This document shows, piece by piece, positions 1 through 6,384 of a stretch of DNA of 8,804 nt; positions within the stretch are counted from its first letter, which is position 1; each line of letters opens with the position of its first letter. The notes under the pieces were generated by a model, which searched no databases, had not been told where the DNA came from, and worked only from the letters and a program-made list of their open reading frames with translations. The DNA is from an uncultured Alphaproteobacteria bacterium (GTDB lineage Bacteria; Pseudomonadota; Alphaproteobacteria; GCA-2731375). The stretch covers positions 1 through 8,804 of the forward strand of contig CAJWZI010000045.1 in the NCBI GenBank assembly GCA_913049615.1, written 5' to 3'. The translations under genes and the position numbers were made by a program.

Positions 1-1351
1 CATCATGTCCCCGTTCCACGGAAACTATGCGAAGCGCTTCGGCCATGGAGGCATTGACCACGTTCAAAACGCCGCTAGCAGCCTCATCCACGCTTATGCC
101 AAGGGGTTTGGCTAGATATGTCTCTATGGAAGCGCCGGCCTTGTCGCCACGTATTGCCAAACGCCCAGCTAATAGGGCATTTGGGTTCATATACCCTAGA
201 GCCAGATTACAGTCCGTTACCGTTGGTTTTGTCCCACCTGCGTCATAGCAAACTGGTCCCGGCTCGGCTCCTGCGCTTTGCGGCCCCACCTTCAGGGACC
301 CGCCTGGATCGATCCAGGCAATGGAGCCACCGCCCGCGCTGACTTCAGCCAGATCAATGACCGGCACTCGGATTGGATGGCCAGTTCCGTTCATCCACCG
401 GTTCACATTGCCATCGCCACCCACCTCGTATTCGGAGGTGGTTTCCACAACACCATCCTTGATCAGACTGGCCTTGGCGGTGGTGCCACCCATGTCGAAT
501 GACAAAAGGTTCGGTTTGTCCAATTGTTGCCCGATCATAGCGGTGGCAATGACGCCCGCGGCTGGGCCCGATTCTATGGCCATGGCGGGCATTTTTAGAC
601 CTTCAGCCACATCGAACACGCCGCCTGAAGAGCCCATAACATGGAGACCCGGTAGACCCATGTTGCTGGTCACGCCTTCCAACCGACGCAGATAGGATTC
701 CAATATCGGACCGACATAGGCGCAGACGGCAGTGGTAGAGGCCCGTTCGAACTCACGAATTTCCGGTAGCACTTCCGATGAAAGGAAAACCGGGATGCCC
801 GGCAGGGCCTTCCGTAAACGTGCGCCGATCTGCTGCTCGTGTACGTCATTGAGGAACGAGAATAGCAAGGATACGGCGATGGCCTCGATTTGATTGGCCT
901 TTGCGAATTCAATGATTGTATCGATGTCTAATTCATTGAGCGGTTCAATAATTTTGCCGGCCGCGTCCAGCCGCTCTCCTACTTCAAGGCGGCAATAACG
1001 GGGGATCAGCAGGCTCGGCCCATCCTGGAACAGGTCATACAGGCTGGAACGGGAAGAACGACGCAATTCCAGAATATCCCGGAAGCCCTTGGTCGATACC
1101 AGCATTGCCTTGGCACCATTGCCTTGCAAAATGGCGTTAGTGACCACGGTCGTAGCGTGGGACAACAAGCGGACGTTGGTAGCTTCGATCCCATGTTCCT
1201 TTAGTGCAATGGAAAGTCCATCCACTACGCCCTGGCCAAAGTCATGCGGTGTGGTCGAAACCTTTGCGAGGCCGATTTGACCCGTCACTTCATTCGCCAG
1301 GGCGACGTCTGTAAAGGTCCCGCCGATATCCACGCCCACACGCCAACTCAT
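1..1351 (-). CDS. Hydantoinase/oxoprolinase family protein, subunit A (HyuA-like), 3' end cut off by window edge
   Basis: Family members hydrolyse cyclic amides such as 5-oxoproline or N-methylhydantoin with ATP, or serve as the ATP-binding subunit of acetone carboxylase-type enzymes; they are cytoplasmic. My translation of the minus strand gives 450 uninterrupted codons from ATG 1351. Seen: the N-terminal nucleotide-binding signature VGVDIGGTFTDVAL (residues 5-18), SHATTVVTNAILQ (64-76), the second phosphate-binding segment LLSFDMGGTTAKASL (282-296), the glycine-rich SAGGGSIAWIDPGG (338-351), then GPQSAGAEPGPVCY (356-369) and PTVTDCNLALGYMNP (376-390). The frame ends inside the conserved stretch ending RIVSVERGHD, so some 200 or more residues plus the usual hyuB partner should lie left of the window. 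The start is supported by GGAGG (1363-1359) 7 bases upstream. It lies 36 bases downstream of the PhyH-family gene and is probably co-transcribed with it. The exact substrate cannot be told from sequence. Confidence 0.93.
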   Translation of the reverse strand, partial: MSWRVGVDIGGTFTDVALANEVTGQIGLAKVSTTPHDFGQGVVDGLSIALKEHGIEATNVRLLSHATTVVTNAILQGNGAKAMLVSTKGFRDILELRRSSRSSLYDLFQDGPSLLIPRYCRLEVGERLDAAGKIIEPLNELDIDTIIEFAKANQIEAIAVSLLFSFLNDVHEQQIGARLRKALPGIPVFLSSEVLPEIREFERASTTAVCAYVGPILESYLRRLEGVTSNMGLPGLHVMGSSGGVFDVAEGLKMPAMAIESGPAAGVIATAMIGQQLDKPNLLSFDMGGTTAKASLIKDGVVETTSEYEVGGDGNVNRWMNGTGHPIRVPVIDLAEVSAGGGSIAWIDPGGSLKVGPQSAGAEPGPVCYDAGGTKPTVTDCNLALGYMNPNALLAGRLAIRGDKAGASIETYLAKPLGISVDEAASGVLNVVNASMAEALRIVSVERGHD

Positions 1352-1387
1352 GAATTTGCCTCCGCCATTGCTCCAGACAGCAAAACT

Positions 1388-2257
1388 CTAACGGATGCCT
1401 CCTGGCGCGGCAACGTTTGGGACATAGGCCTGTCCGGTGAAATGTTCCTCGTTGCCGGCAGAGAACATCAAGCCGGCTTTTTTGATGGCGCTATCGCTGA
1501 CCGGCTCTAGCGGTACATAAGATCTGTCATCATTCTCAACATAGGCATCGTTGCTGACGGCGTTGTAACAGATAATCAACGTCCAACGCCGCTTATCGGA
1601 TAGGTTCTTGTTGGAGCGGTGCAGTGTGTTGCAATGGAGTATCAACACGTCCCCTGGGTCTAGTTCGCCATAAACGGTGTCGCTGGCGGCGAGAGTATGT
1701 TTCATGCGTTCTGGGTCAGCCTCGTTCTGCTTCTCCGTCAAGGGCACATGATCGATGCGTCCCAGTTTATGGGAGCCCTCCATTAACTGAAGACAACCAT
1801 AGTTTCTATCCGACCGATCCAGAGTGATCATGCAACTTAGCATGTCGGGGCGCAGACAGCCGTTGTAATACCAGTAGCCGTAGTCCTAGTGCCACTCCCA
1901 AGCTCCACCCTCGCGAGGGTCCTTAGCGGTCAGTTTGGATTGATAATGATAGATCTTTTCTCCAATTAGTGTTTGCGCCGTTTCCACCATGCGGTCACAG
2001 CGAGCCGTCAGTCCATAGACGCTATTCCCGGCCCTGTTCCAAAGGGAAATACGGGTGCCAAATCCCTCTTGATCCGGCCGTATCAGGGAATGTTCAGCGA
2101 TGGCAGGATCTTCCTCCATAGCGCGTTTGAGGAGTTTTATTTCTTCTGCGTCGAACAGTCGCGGCAAGACTACAAACCCATCCTGTTTGTATAGCTCCTG
2201 CTGTAAATTAGATATTTTGAATGGAATTGGACAAGTATTCGGAGGTATTGAAAGCAA
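1388..2257 (-). pseudogene. Phytanoyl-CoA dioxygenase (PhyH) family Fe(II)/2-oxoglutarate oxygenase, interrupted by an in-frame TAG
   Basis: PhyH-family enzymes hydroxylate small substrates using Fe(II), O2 and 2-oxoglutarate. Codons 1-123 and 125-289 lie in one frame, separated by a single TAG at 1888-1886. The first part has the usual N-terminal segment QDGFVVLPRLF (25-35), then SLW and the YHYQSKLTAKDP strand (103-114), and ends in AWEWH. The second part resumes as DYGYWYYNGC. Relatives have H-Q-D here, so the stop replaces the middle residue of the iron-binding HxD motif (H123, D125); CAG to TAG is one transition. The distal iron ligand is probably H213 (TLHRSNKN) and the 2-oxoglutarate-binding Arg is R223 or R224 in KRRW. 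Everything else looks functional and the total length of about 289 residues is normal. The start is uncertain: 2257 is a TTG with no clear Shine-Dalgarno, and an in-frame stop lies at 2287-2285. The second part alone (from ATG 1843) lacks the first iron ligand and should not be active. The own stop is TAG at 1390-1388. Confidence 0.85.
1886..1888 (-). other. Premature amber codon inside the PhyH HxD iron-binding motif
   Basis: The minus strand reads TGG CAC TAG GAC TAC, that is W-H-stop-D-Y. The frame is unchanged on both sides. Two other genes in the window (the D-aminoacylase and the YqeY-family gene) and this gene itself end in TAG, so general reassignment of TAG to glutamine in this organism is unlikely. 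Confidence 0.9.
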
Positions 2258-2320
2258 AGTGCGATCTAGCGGAAAATTCCAAATCTATGTGGATCGTATC
2301 GGCATTTTATTTTTGAGGAT

Positions 2321-2452
2321 ATGTTGACGATGAATTCGAATCCCGCGGCGGCTTTCCTCGATCGTAAATTGGGCAGCCGGGAACAAGCCAGAGCAACTCC
2401 AATTAGGAAAAAGTTGAAGGCCAAATATAGAAAGCAAAGAAGCGCGGGTTAA
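2321..2452 (+). CDS. Doubtful small basic protein, 43 residues
   Basis: An open frame runs from ATG 2321 (or ATG 2330) to TAA 2450-2452 in the gap between the PhyH-family gene and the thioesterase gene, both on the opposite strand. GAGG at 2315-2318 lies 2 bases before the first ATG and 11 before the second, so the second (40 residues) fits a ribosome binding site slightly better. The product is hydrophilic, with a markedly Lys/Arg-rich C-terminal half (RKKLKAKYRKQR, residues 29-40) and no membrane segment or Cys/His motif. I do not recognise a family. It could be a real small nucleic-acid- or ribosome-binding protein, or chance. No convincing promoter was found upstream. Confidence 0.3.
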   Translation: MLTMNSNPAAAFLDRKLGSREQARATPIRKKLKAKYRKQRSAG

Positions 2453-2468
2453 AGAAACCGTTTGATGG

Positions 2469-2960
2469 TTATGTCGGGTTGAAGATCATGCAGGAACAGG
2501 TGCCATGGGCGTACAACTTATCGTCCGTATCTTCCAGGCGCGCTTCTGAAGTTGCAATCTTGCGGCCGGGATGCACTACCTCGCCGATGGCCCGAATAAC
2601 CCGGCCATCGGTTGGCAACGGGCGTACCATGTTCAGTTTGAATTCTAAAGTGGTGTAGGAGAAACCGGCTGGCAGACGGCTGTGGATGGCGCATCCCAGA
2701 GCGCTGTCCAACATGCCAGCGAAATAGCCGCCATGCACAGCCCCCAGGGGGTTCAGCAGGTATTCTCCGGGTCGGCCTTCGAATACCACCCGACCGTCTT
2801 CGACCTCTACCAGGTCATAGTCCGCTGTCTGCTGAAAGGAGCACTGCGCAAGGGTGCCATCCCGCATGGCGCGTAGAAAGTCTATTCCGGCCATCGTTTG
2901 GCCTGCCTGAACAGTTTGGCTTGGGTCCGCCCAGGTGTACGTGCGTTGCCTTTCGCTCAT
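2469..2960 (-). CDS. PaaI-family hotdog-fold acyl-CoA thioesterase
   Basis: The product is 163 residues, normal for PaaI/YdiI-type thioesterases, which hydrolyse aromatic or short acyl-CoA thioesters in the cytoplasm. The hotdog signature is clear: NPLGAVHGGYFAGMLDSALG (70-89), containing the HGG turn (76-78) and the acidic residue D85 on the central helix, followed by the beta strands YTTLEFKLNMVRPLP (102-116) and the typical GRVIRAIGEVVHPGRKIATSEARL (119-142 region). An open frame extends upstream to 3044, but the ATG at 2960 is preferred: it begins at the usual place and overlaps the rhodanese stop as ATGA, which suggests translational coupling. No strong Shine-Dalgarno is seen, consistent with coupled re-initiation. 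It is the last gene of the presumed D-aminoacylase/rhodanese/thioesterase unit; the stop is TAA at 2471-2469. The natural acyl-CoA substrate is unknown. Confidence 0.9.
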   Translation of the reverse strand: MSERQRTYTWADPSQTVQAGQTMAGIDFLRAMRDGTLAQCSFQQTADYDLVEVEDGRVVFEGRPGEYLLNPLGAVHGGYFAGMLDSALGCAIHSRLPAGFSYTTLEFKLNMVRPLPTDGRVIRAIGEVVHPGRKIATSEARLEDTDDKLYAHGTCSCMIFNPT

Positions 2961-3367
2961 GATGTTTTCGGTGGGCGCTGCGTTTTTTCTTCCGTGGCAC
3001 CGCCGGCGTCTCGCCAGGCGGCATACCCCCCTTGCATGTGGCAAACCGGGGCCAGGCCCATTTCATGTACTGCCAGGGCGGCCAGAGCCGATCGCAGTCC
3101 GCCAGCGCAGAAGAATACGAACCGCTTTCCGGATTGAAATTCCTCTTTGGCATAGGGGCTTTCGGGGTCGACCCAAAATTCCAACATGCCGCGGGGTGAA
3201 TGCGTGGCTCCGGGGATAGCGCCTTCACGCCAAAGTTCCCGTATGTCACGAATATCTACGAATATCACATCATCGTCTCCATAGGCTTCCATAGCCTGTT
3301 CTACAGACCAGGTTTCGATGATGCTTTCGGCATGGGAGCAGAGTTCCCTAACGCCTTTAGTAATCAT
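2957..3367 (-). CDS. Single-domain rhodanese-like sulfurtransferase
   Basis: The 136-residue product is one rhodanese domain. Rhodaneses carry a persulfide on an active-site Cys and move sulfur from thiosulfate or other donors to thiophilic acceptors; many small ones have unknown partners. Seen: VIFVDIRDIRELWREGAIPGATHSPRG in the 34-60 region (the VDIRxxxExxxGxIPGA hallmark), then FVFFCAGGLRSALAAL (83-98) with catalytic C87 and the six-residue loop CAGGLRS (87-93) typical of single-domain rhodaneses, and the C-terminal MQGGYAAWRDAG (111-122). No signal peptide is seen, so it should be cytoplasmic. The ATG at 3367 has a very good Shine-Dalgarno, GAGGAG (3379-3374), 6 bases upstream. It starts 32 bases after the D-aminoacylase stop and its TGA overlaps the thioesterase ATG by 4 bases, so all three are probably one transcript. 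The tail after residue 122 is polar and probably disordered. Confidence 0.93.
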   Translation of the reverse strand: MITKGVRELCSHAESIIETWSVEQAMEAYGDDDVIFVDIRDIRELWREGAIPGATHSPRGMLEFWVDPESPYAKEEFQSGKRFVFFCAGGLRSALAALAVHEMGLAPVCHMQGGYAAWRDAGGATEEKTQRPPKTS

Positions 3368-3373
3368 TACGCT

Positions 3374-3379
3374 CTCCTC
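3374..3379 (-). promoter_or_regulatory. Strong ribosome binding site of the rhodanese gene
   Basis: The minus strand reads GAGGAG followed by 6 bases and ATG. It is the best Shine-Dalgarno in the left half of the window and fixes the start at 3367. Confidence 0.8.
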
Positions 3380-3399
3380 AAGTCTTGTTTTATCCCAAA

Positions 3400-4848
3400 C
3401 TAACTGCCTCTGTTGGTATCGCTAAGGCGAATGGGTTGACCTGGTCGTTCGCCACTCGGTTTGCCCTTTTGCCAGACGGGCAGGCCGTTGACAAACACGT
3501 TGTTGATGCCAATAGCCGGGGTCTCGGGTTCGTCAAACGTTGCCCTGTCAATGACGGTTCTGGGATTAAATATGACAATATCCGCATAGGCTCCTTTTTT
3601 TAGCTCACCACGATCCTTGAACCCGAATTGAGCTGCCGGCAAGCCCGTCATGCGGTGCACCGCCTCTTCTAGGGCCATGAGGCCCAGATCACGGGAATAG
3701 TGTCCTAGGACCCGGGGGAAGGTGCCCCATAGCCGGGGGTGGGGGTGCTGGTCATCAGGAATGCCGTCAGAGCCAATCATGGCGCCGGGATAGGACAGAA
3801 CTCGTTGCACATCTTCTTCGTCCAACTGGAAATAGATAGCACCACCTGGCGATAGTGTCTTGGCCGCTTCCTCCGGCGTCATCTCCATCTCCGACGCCAG
3901 TTCTGCCAAATCTCGGCCGCGCACTTCGGGGCGGGACCGAGACCAAGTAATCAGCACTTTGCGGCACCGGTTTACCAGGTGCGGCAGGATCATTGTGGAA
4001 GAGGCGTGGTAGGGGTAGACATCAAGTGTCAGGCGCTGCTGGTTCTTAAATTTCTCGATCAACGGAAGCGTTTGTTTTGTCATGCCAAAATTCTGAAGGC
4101 CCGCCGCCTTGTGATGGGAGATGACGACCTGAACGCCCGCGTCTCTGCCGATCCGTGCCACCTCTTCCAGGGACGCCATGACGCCTTCGGCCTCGTCGCG
4201 AATATGGGCAGTATAAATTCCATCCTTTTCCGCCATGACCTGGGCCACTGCCGAAACTTCCTCTGTCTTTGCGGCCTGGGCTGGAGGATAGAACAGCCCC
4301 GAGGACATGCCGATGGCCCCTTCGTCAATGCAATCACGCAGGACATCCTGCATCTGGCCGATTTCACTGTCTGTGGCTGCGCGATTCACATCGTCCATCG
4401 CACCATAGCGCAAGGATGTGTGGCCCACCAACATGGCGGCATTAAGGGCTGGGCGCCTGTTTTCTAATCCCGCTAAATAATCGCCGGCGGAGGCAAACTT
4501 TAGATCTTCCCGATCCCGCCACAGGGACATGGGAAATTGTTCCTCGCCCGCGTCCTTCCATGGGGCCAGGGAAAATCCGCAATTGCCCACAACCACGGTG
4601 GTGACGCCCTGACTAGCCTTGGGCGCCATGTCTGGATTAGTGAATAAAAAGCGATCATCGTGGGTGTGAACATCGATGAAGCCAGGTGCAACCGCTTGGC
4701 CCGCGGCATTCACTTCGGTCGTGGCTGTGGCCGCGGTCAAATCGCCGATATTGGTGATCCTGTCACCTGAAACCGCGACGTCGGCTCGGAACCCTTCAGA
4801 ACCGGTGCCGTCGATGATAGTGCCGTTGCGGATGATGAGATCAGACAT
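3400..4848 (-). CDS. N-acyl-D-amino-acid deacylase (D-aminoacylase) family amidohydrolase
   Basis: This 482-residue zinc-dependent amidohydrolase matches the family length. D-aminoacylases hydrolyse N-acyl-D-amino acids to the D-amino acid and a carboxylate. Key residues are all present with spacing matching the characterised Alcaligenes D-aminoacylase: H61 and H63 in GFIDVHTHDD, metal-bridging C90 in VVGNCGFS, H215 in TAHIRDE, H245 in ISHHKAAG, and catalytic D361 in MIGSDGIP. The N-terminal beta-sandwich strand starts MSDLIIRNGTIIDGTG and the C-terminal one is GAYADIVIFNP (419-429). The ATG at 4848 is chosen over a GTG at 4884 because the family begins here, although no good Shine-Dalgarno precedes it. 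It heads a likely unit with the rhodanese (32 bases downstream) and thioesterase genes. Related amidohydrolases (dihydroorotase- or hydantoinase-like) lack the Cys ligand, which argues for the D-aminoacylase branch. The true substrate may be another N-acyl compound. The stop is TAG. Confidence 0.92.
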   Translation of the reverse strand: MSDLIIRNGTIIDGTGSEGFRADVAVSGDRITNIGDLTAATATTEVNAAGQAVAPGFIDVHTHDDRFLFTNPDMAPKASQGVTTVVVGNCGFSLAPWKDAGEEQFPMSLWRDREDLKFASAGDYLAGLENRRPALNAAMLVGHTSLRYGAMDDVNRAATDSEIGQMQDVLRDCIDEGAIGMSSGLFYPPAQAAKTEEVSAVAQVMAEKDGIYTAHIRDEAEGVMASLEEVARIGRDAGVQVVISHHKAAGLQNFGMTKQTLPLIEKFKNQQRLTLDVYPYHASSTMILPHLVNRCRKVLITWSRSRPEVRGRDLAELASEMEMTPEEAAKTLSPGGAIYFQLDEEDVQRVLSYPGAMIGSDGIPDDQHPHPRLWGTFPRVLGHYSRDLGLMALEEAVHRMTGLPAAQFGFKDRGELKKGAYADIVIFNPRTVIDRATFDEPETPAIGINNVFVNGLPVWQKGKPSGERPGQPIRLSDTNRGS

Positions 4849-4883
4849 ATTGCCAGCAGCATAAAAATTGAAAACACCTCTCA

Positions 4884-4901
4884 CTCCCGTAAAAGCGGGA
4901 G
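4884..4901. repeat. Intergenic hairpin: CTCCCG/CGGGAG stem, possible carA terminator or repeat unit
   Basis: CTCCCG (4884-4889) and CGGGAG (4896-4901) pair perfectly, with an optional inner T-G wobble and an A-rich loop (T-rich on the minus strand). On the minus strand it lies about 75 bases after the carA stop, but the sequence after the stem, TGAGAGGTGTTTTC, is not a clean T-run, so intrinsic termination is uncertain. It may be the core of a larger repeat reaching about 4950 (see findings). Confidence 0.6.
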
Positions 4902-4977
4902 CTCATTTCTACAGTTGCAGACATGAATTTTGACTTGCGTGGGAATGACGTTATAGGTGCTATATGTCGCATGGCAG

Positions 4978-6165
4978 TCATAGCTTATGGCCTTCGATTA
5001 GGTCGATAAATTGTTGAAACAGGTAATGACTGTCCTGCGGACCTGGCGAGGCCTCGGGGTGATATTGCACTGAGAATATTGGCTTGCCTTCAACTCGGAT
5101 TCCCTCCACGGAGCCATCAAACAGAGAGATGTGAGTTTCCACTACTCCCTTGGGCAAGGTTTCACGTTTTACGACAAAACCGTGGTTTTGCGACGTGATT
5201 TCCACATTGCCGGTGGTCAGATCCTTGACCGGTTGGTTGGCGCCGCGATGGCCGCGATGCATCTTCTCGGTCGCGGCACCCAGGGCTAAGGCCAGGGTCT
5301 GGTGTCCTAGGCATATGCCGAAGATTGGTTTTCCAGAGTTGATCAGACGCTGAATAGTGGGCACCGCATAGACACCCGTTGCCGCCGGGTCGCCGGGACC
5401 ATTGGAAAGGAAAATACCGTCGGGATCCATTGCTAGAATATCATCTGCCCCAGTTGAAGCGGGTACCACGGTAACCCTGCAGCCGATAGAGGCCAGACAG
5501 CGTAGGATATTCCGCTTGATACCAAAATCCATGGCAACCACATGGTATTTTGGGTTCTCCAGCTGGCCGTGACCAATTCCAAGCTGCCAGCGCGTTTCGT
5601 CCCAGCGATAGGGTTGCTTGCAGGTCACTTCGGCCGCCAGGTCCATGCCCTCCAACCCTGGCCAAGCCGCACAATCAGCTTGCATGGTAGGAATATCGAA
5701 GGATCTATCAGGGCTATGGATTACCACTCCCGTGGGTGCGCCGCCGTCACGGATCAATCGGGTCAAACGTCGAGTATCGATGCCGCAAATTCCTGGCAGG
5801 TTATATTTCACAAGCCAGGCATCTAGATGGCTAGAGGCGCGATGATTGGACGGCCGCGTAATATCGGCCCGCAGGACTACGCCTCGGGCAGCGGGGTTCA
5901 GGGTCTCTAAATCCTCGTCATTGACACCTACATTTCCAATGTGGGGGAAGGTGAAGGTAATTATTTGGCCCGCATAACTGGGATCGGTCAGAATTTCCTG
6001 ATATCCTGTGAGGGAAGTATTGAAACAAACTTCACCTACTGCGAATGTCGGCGCACCAATTCCCTGTCCCCAAAAAATATGACCGTCCATCAGGACTAGG
6101 GCCGCGCTGGCCCAATCTGGTGCTTCCTGATTTGGTAAATCGTGGCTGTTTTGCTTTACATTCAT
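4978..6165 (-). CDS. carA: Carbamoyl-phosphate synthase small (glutaminase) subunit
   Basis: CarA is the class I glutamine amidotransferase subunit that hydrolyses glutamine and feeds ammonia to CarB, which makes carbamoyl phosphate for arginine and pyrimidine synthesis; it is cytoplasmic. The product is 395 residues (E. coli 382). The N-terminal CPSase domain shows GEVCFNTSLTGYQEILTDPS (44-63), FTFPHIGNVG (71-80) and GICGIDTRRLTR (125-136). The amidotransferase domain shows the nucleophile elbow IFGICLGHQTLALALG with C285, and QYHPEASPGPQDS with H369 and E371, all offset by 16 from E. coli C269, H353 and E355. ATG 6165 is preferred to a TTG at 6204 because it matches the family start; a GGAG lies rather far upstream. 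It is divergent from the YqeY-family gene. carB is not adjacent, which is common in Alphaproteobacteria. The stop is TGA at 4980-4978. Confidence 0.98.
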   Translation of the reverse strand: MNVKQNSHDLPNQEAPDWASAALVLMDGHIFWGQGIGAPTFAVGEVCFNTSLTGYQEILTDPSYAGQIITFTFPHIGNVGVNDEDLETLNPAARGVVLRADITRPSNHRASSHLDAWLVKYNLPGICGIDTRRLTRLIRDGGAPTGVVIHSPDRSFDIPTMQADCAAWPGLEGMDLAAEVTCKQPYRWDETRWQLGIGHGQLENPKYHVVAMDFGIKRNILRCLASIGCRVTVVPASTGADDILAMDPDGIFLSNGPGDPAATGVYAVPTIQRLINSGKPIFGICLGHQTLALALGAATEKMHRGHRGANQPVKDLTTGNVEITSQNHGFVVKRETLPKGVVETHISLFDGSVEGIRVEGKPIFSVQYHPEASPGPQDSHYLFQQFIDLIEGHKL

Positions 6166-6212
6166 GGCGATTTGGGCTCCAGCCGCGCCGGGAGAGGTGA
6201 GCAAATTGGCGC

Positions 6213-6249
6213 GGACACTACGTCAAGGGTCTGTCTCCGTCAAGTGTCC
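6213..6249 (-). promoter_or_regulatory. Candidate carA promoter enclosed by a perfect 7-base inverted repeat
   Basis: On the minus strand TTGACG (6243-6238) and TAGTGT (6220-6215) are separated by 17 bases, a plausible sigma-70-type -35/-10 pair for carA with the start of transcription near 6208. A second TTGACG lies at 6226-6221. The perfect arms GGACACT (6213-6219) and AGTGTCC (6243-6249) enclose the region and overlap both promoter boxes, so they could be an operator. This is prediction from sequence only. Confidence 0.45.
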
Positions 6250-6253
6250 AAAA

Positions 6254-6294
6254 ATTACAATTAATGTAATAAAATCAAATATTTATGAAATATT
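6254..6294. repeat. Two AT-rich palindromes in the divergent region
   Basis: ATTACA (6254-6259) and TGTAAT (6265-6270) form a perfect inverted repeat with a 5-base centre, and AATATTT (6278-6284) and AAATATT (6288-6294) form another with a 3-base centre. They sit between the two divergent promoter candidates, in the most AT-rich stretch of the window. They may bind a regulator or a nucleoid protein; no specific regulator is recognised. Confidence 0.4.
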
Positions 6295-6311
6295 ACCAAA
6301 ACCTATGCTAG

Positions 6312-6340
6312 TTGCCATTTAGACCATTTTCCTTTATCCT
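6312..6340 (+). promoter_or_regulatory. Candidate sigma-70 promoter for the YqeY-family gene and dnaG
   Basis: TTGCCA (6312-6317), a 17-base spacer and TATCCT (6335-6340) are well placed, giving a leader of about 38 bases before the GTG start at 6385. This fits the macromolecular-synthesis type operon expected to contain dnaG. Confidence 0.55.
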
Positions 6341-6384
6341 TTCGTCACTGCAAGCAGTCCTGGCAGATTCGAGGGAGCGGGAAA

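Noticed and set aside
321..695. 124-residue plus-strand open frame
   Set aside because: It is antisense to the intact hyuA-like frame and has no family signature.
1388..1843. Independent 151-residue protein starting at ATG 1843
   Set aside because: It is the in-frame continuation of the PhyH gene after the TAG and lacks the HxD iron ligands, so it is a gene fragment, not a separate gene.
2447..2458. GGTT/AACC hairpin as a terminator for the thioesterase unit
   Set aside because: The stem is only about four base pairs and no T-run follows on the minus strand.
2815..3249. 144-residue minus-strand open frame
   Set aside because: It is a different frame over the rhodanese and thioesterase genes, both of which show clear family motifs.
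3979..4467. 162-residue plus-strand open frame
   Set aside because: It lies wholly antisense to the D-aminoacylase gene, whose catalytic residues are all conserved; the plus-strand product shows no recognisable domain.
4882..4884. GTG 4884 as the D-aminoacylase start
   Set aside because: It adds 12 residues not typical of the family and has no ribosome binding site; it also falls within the intergenic hairpin.
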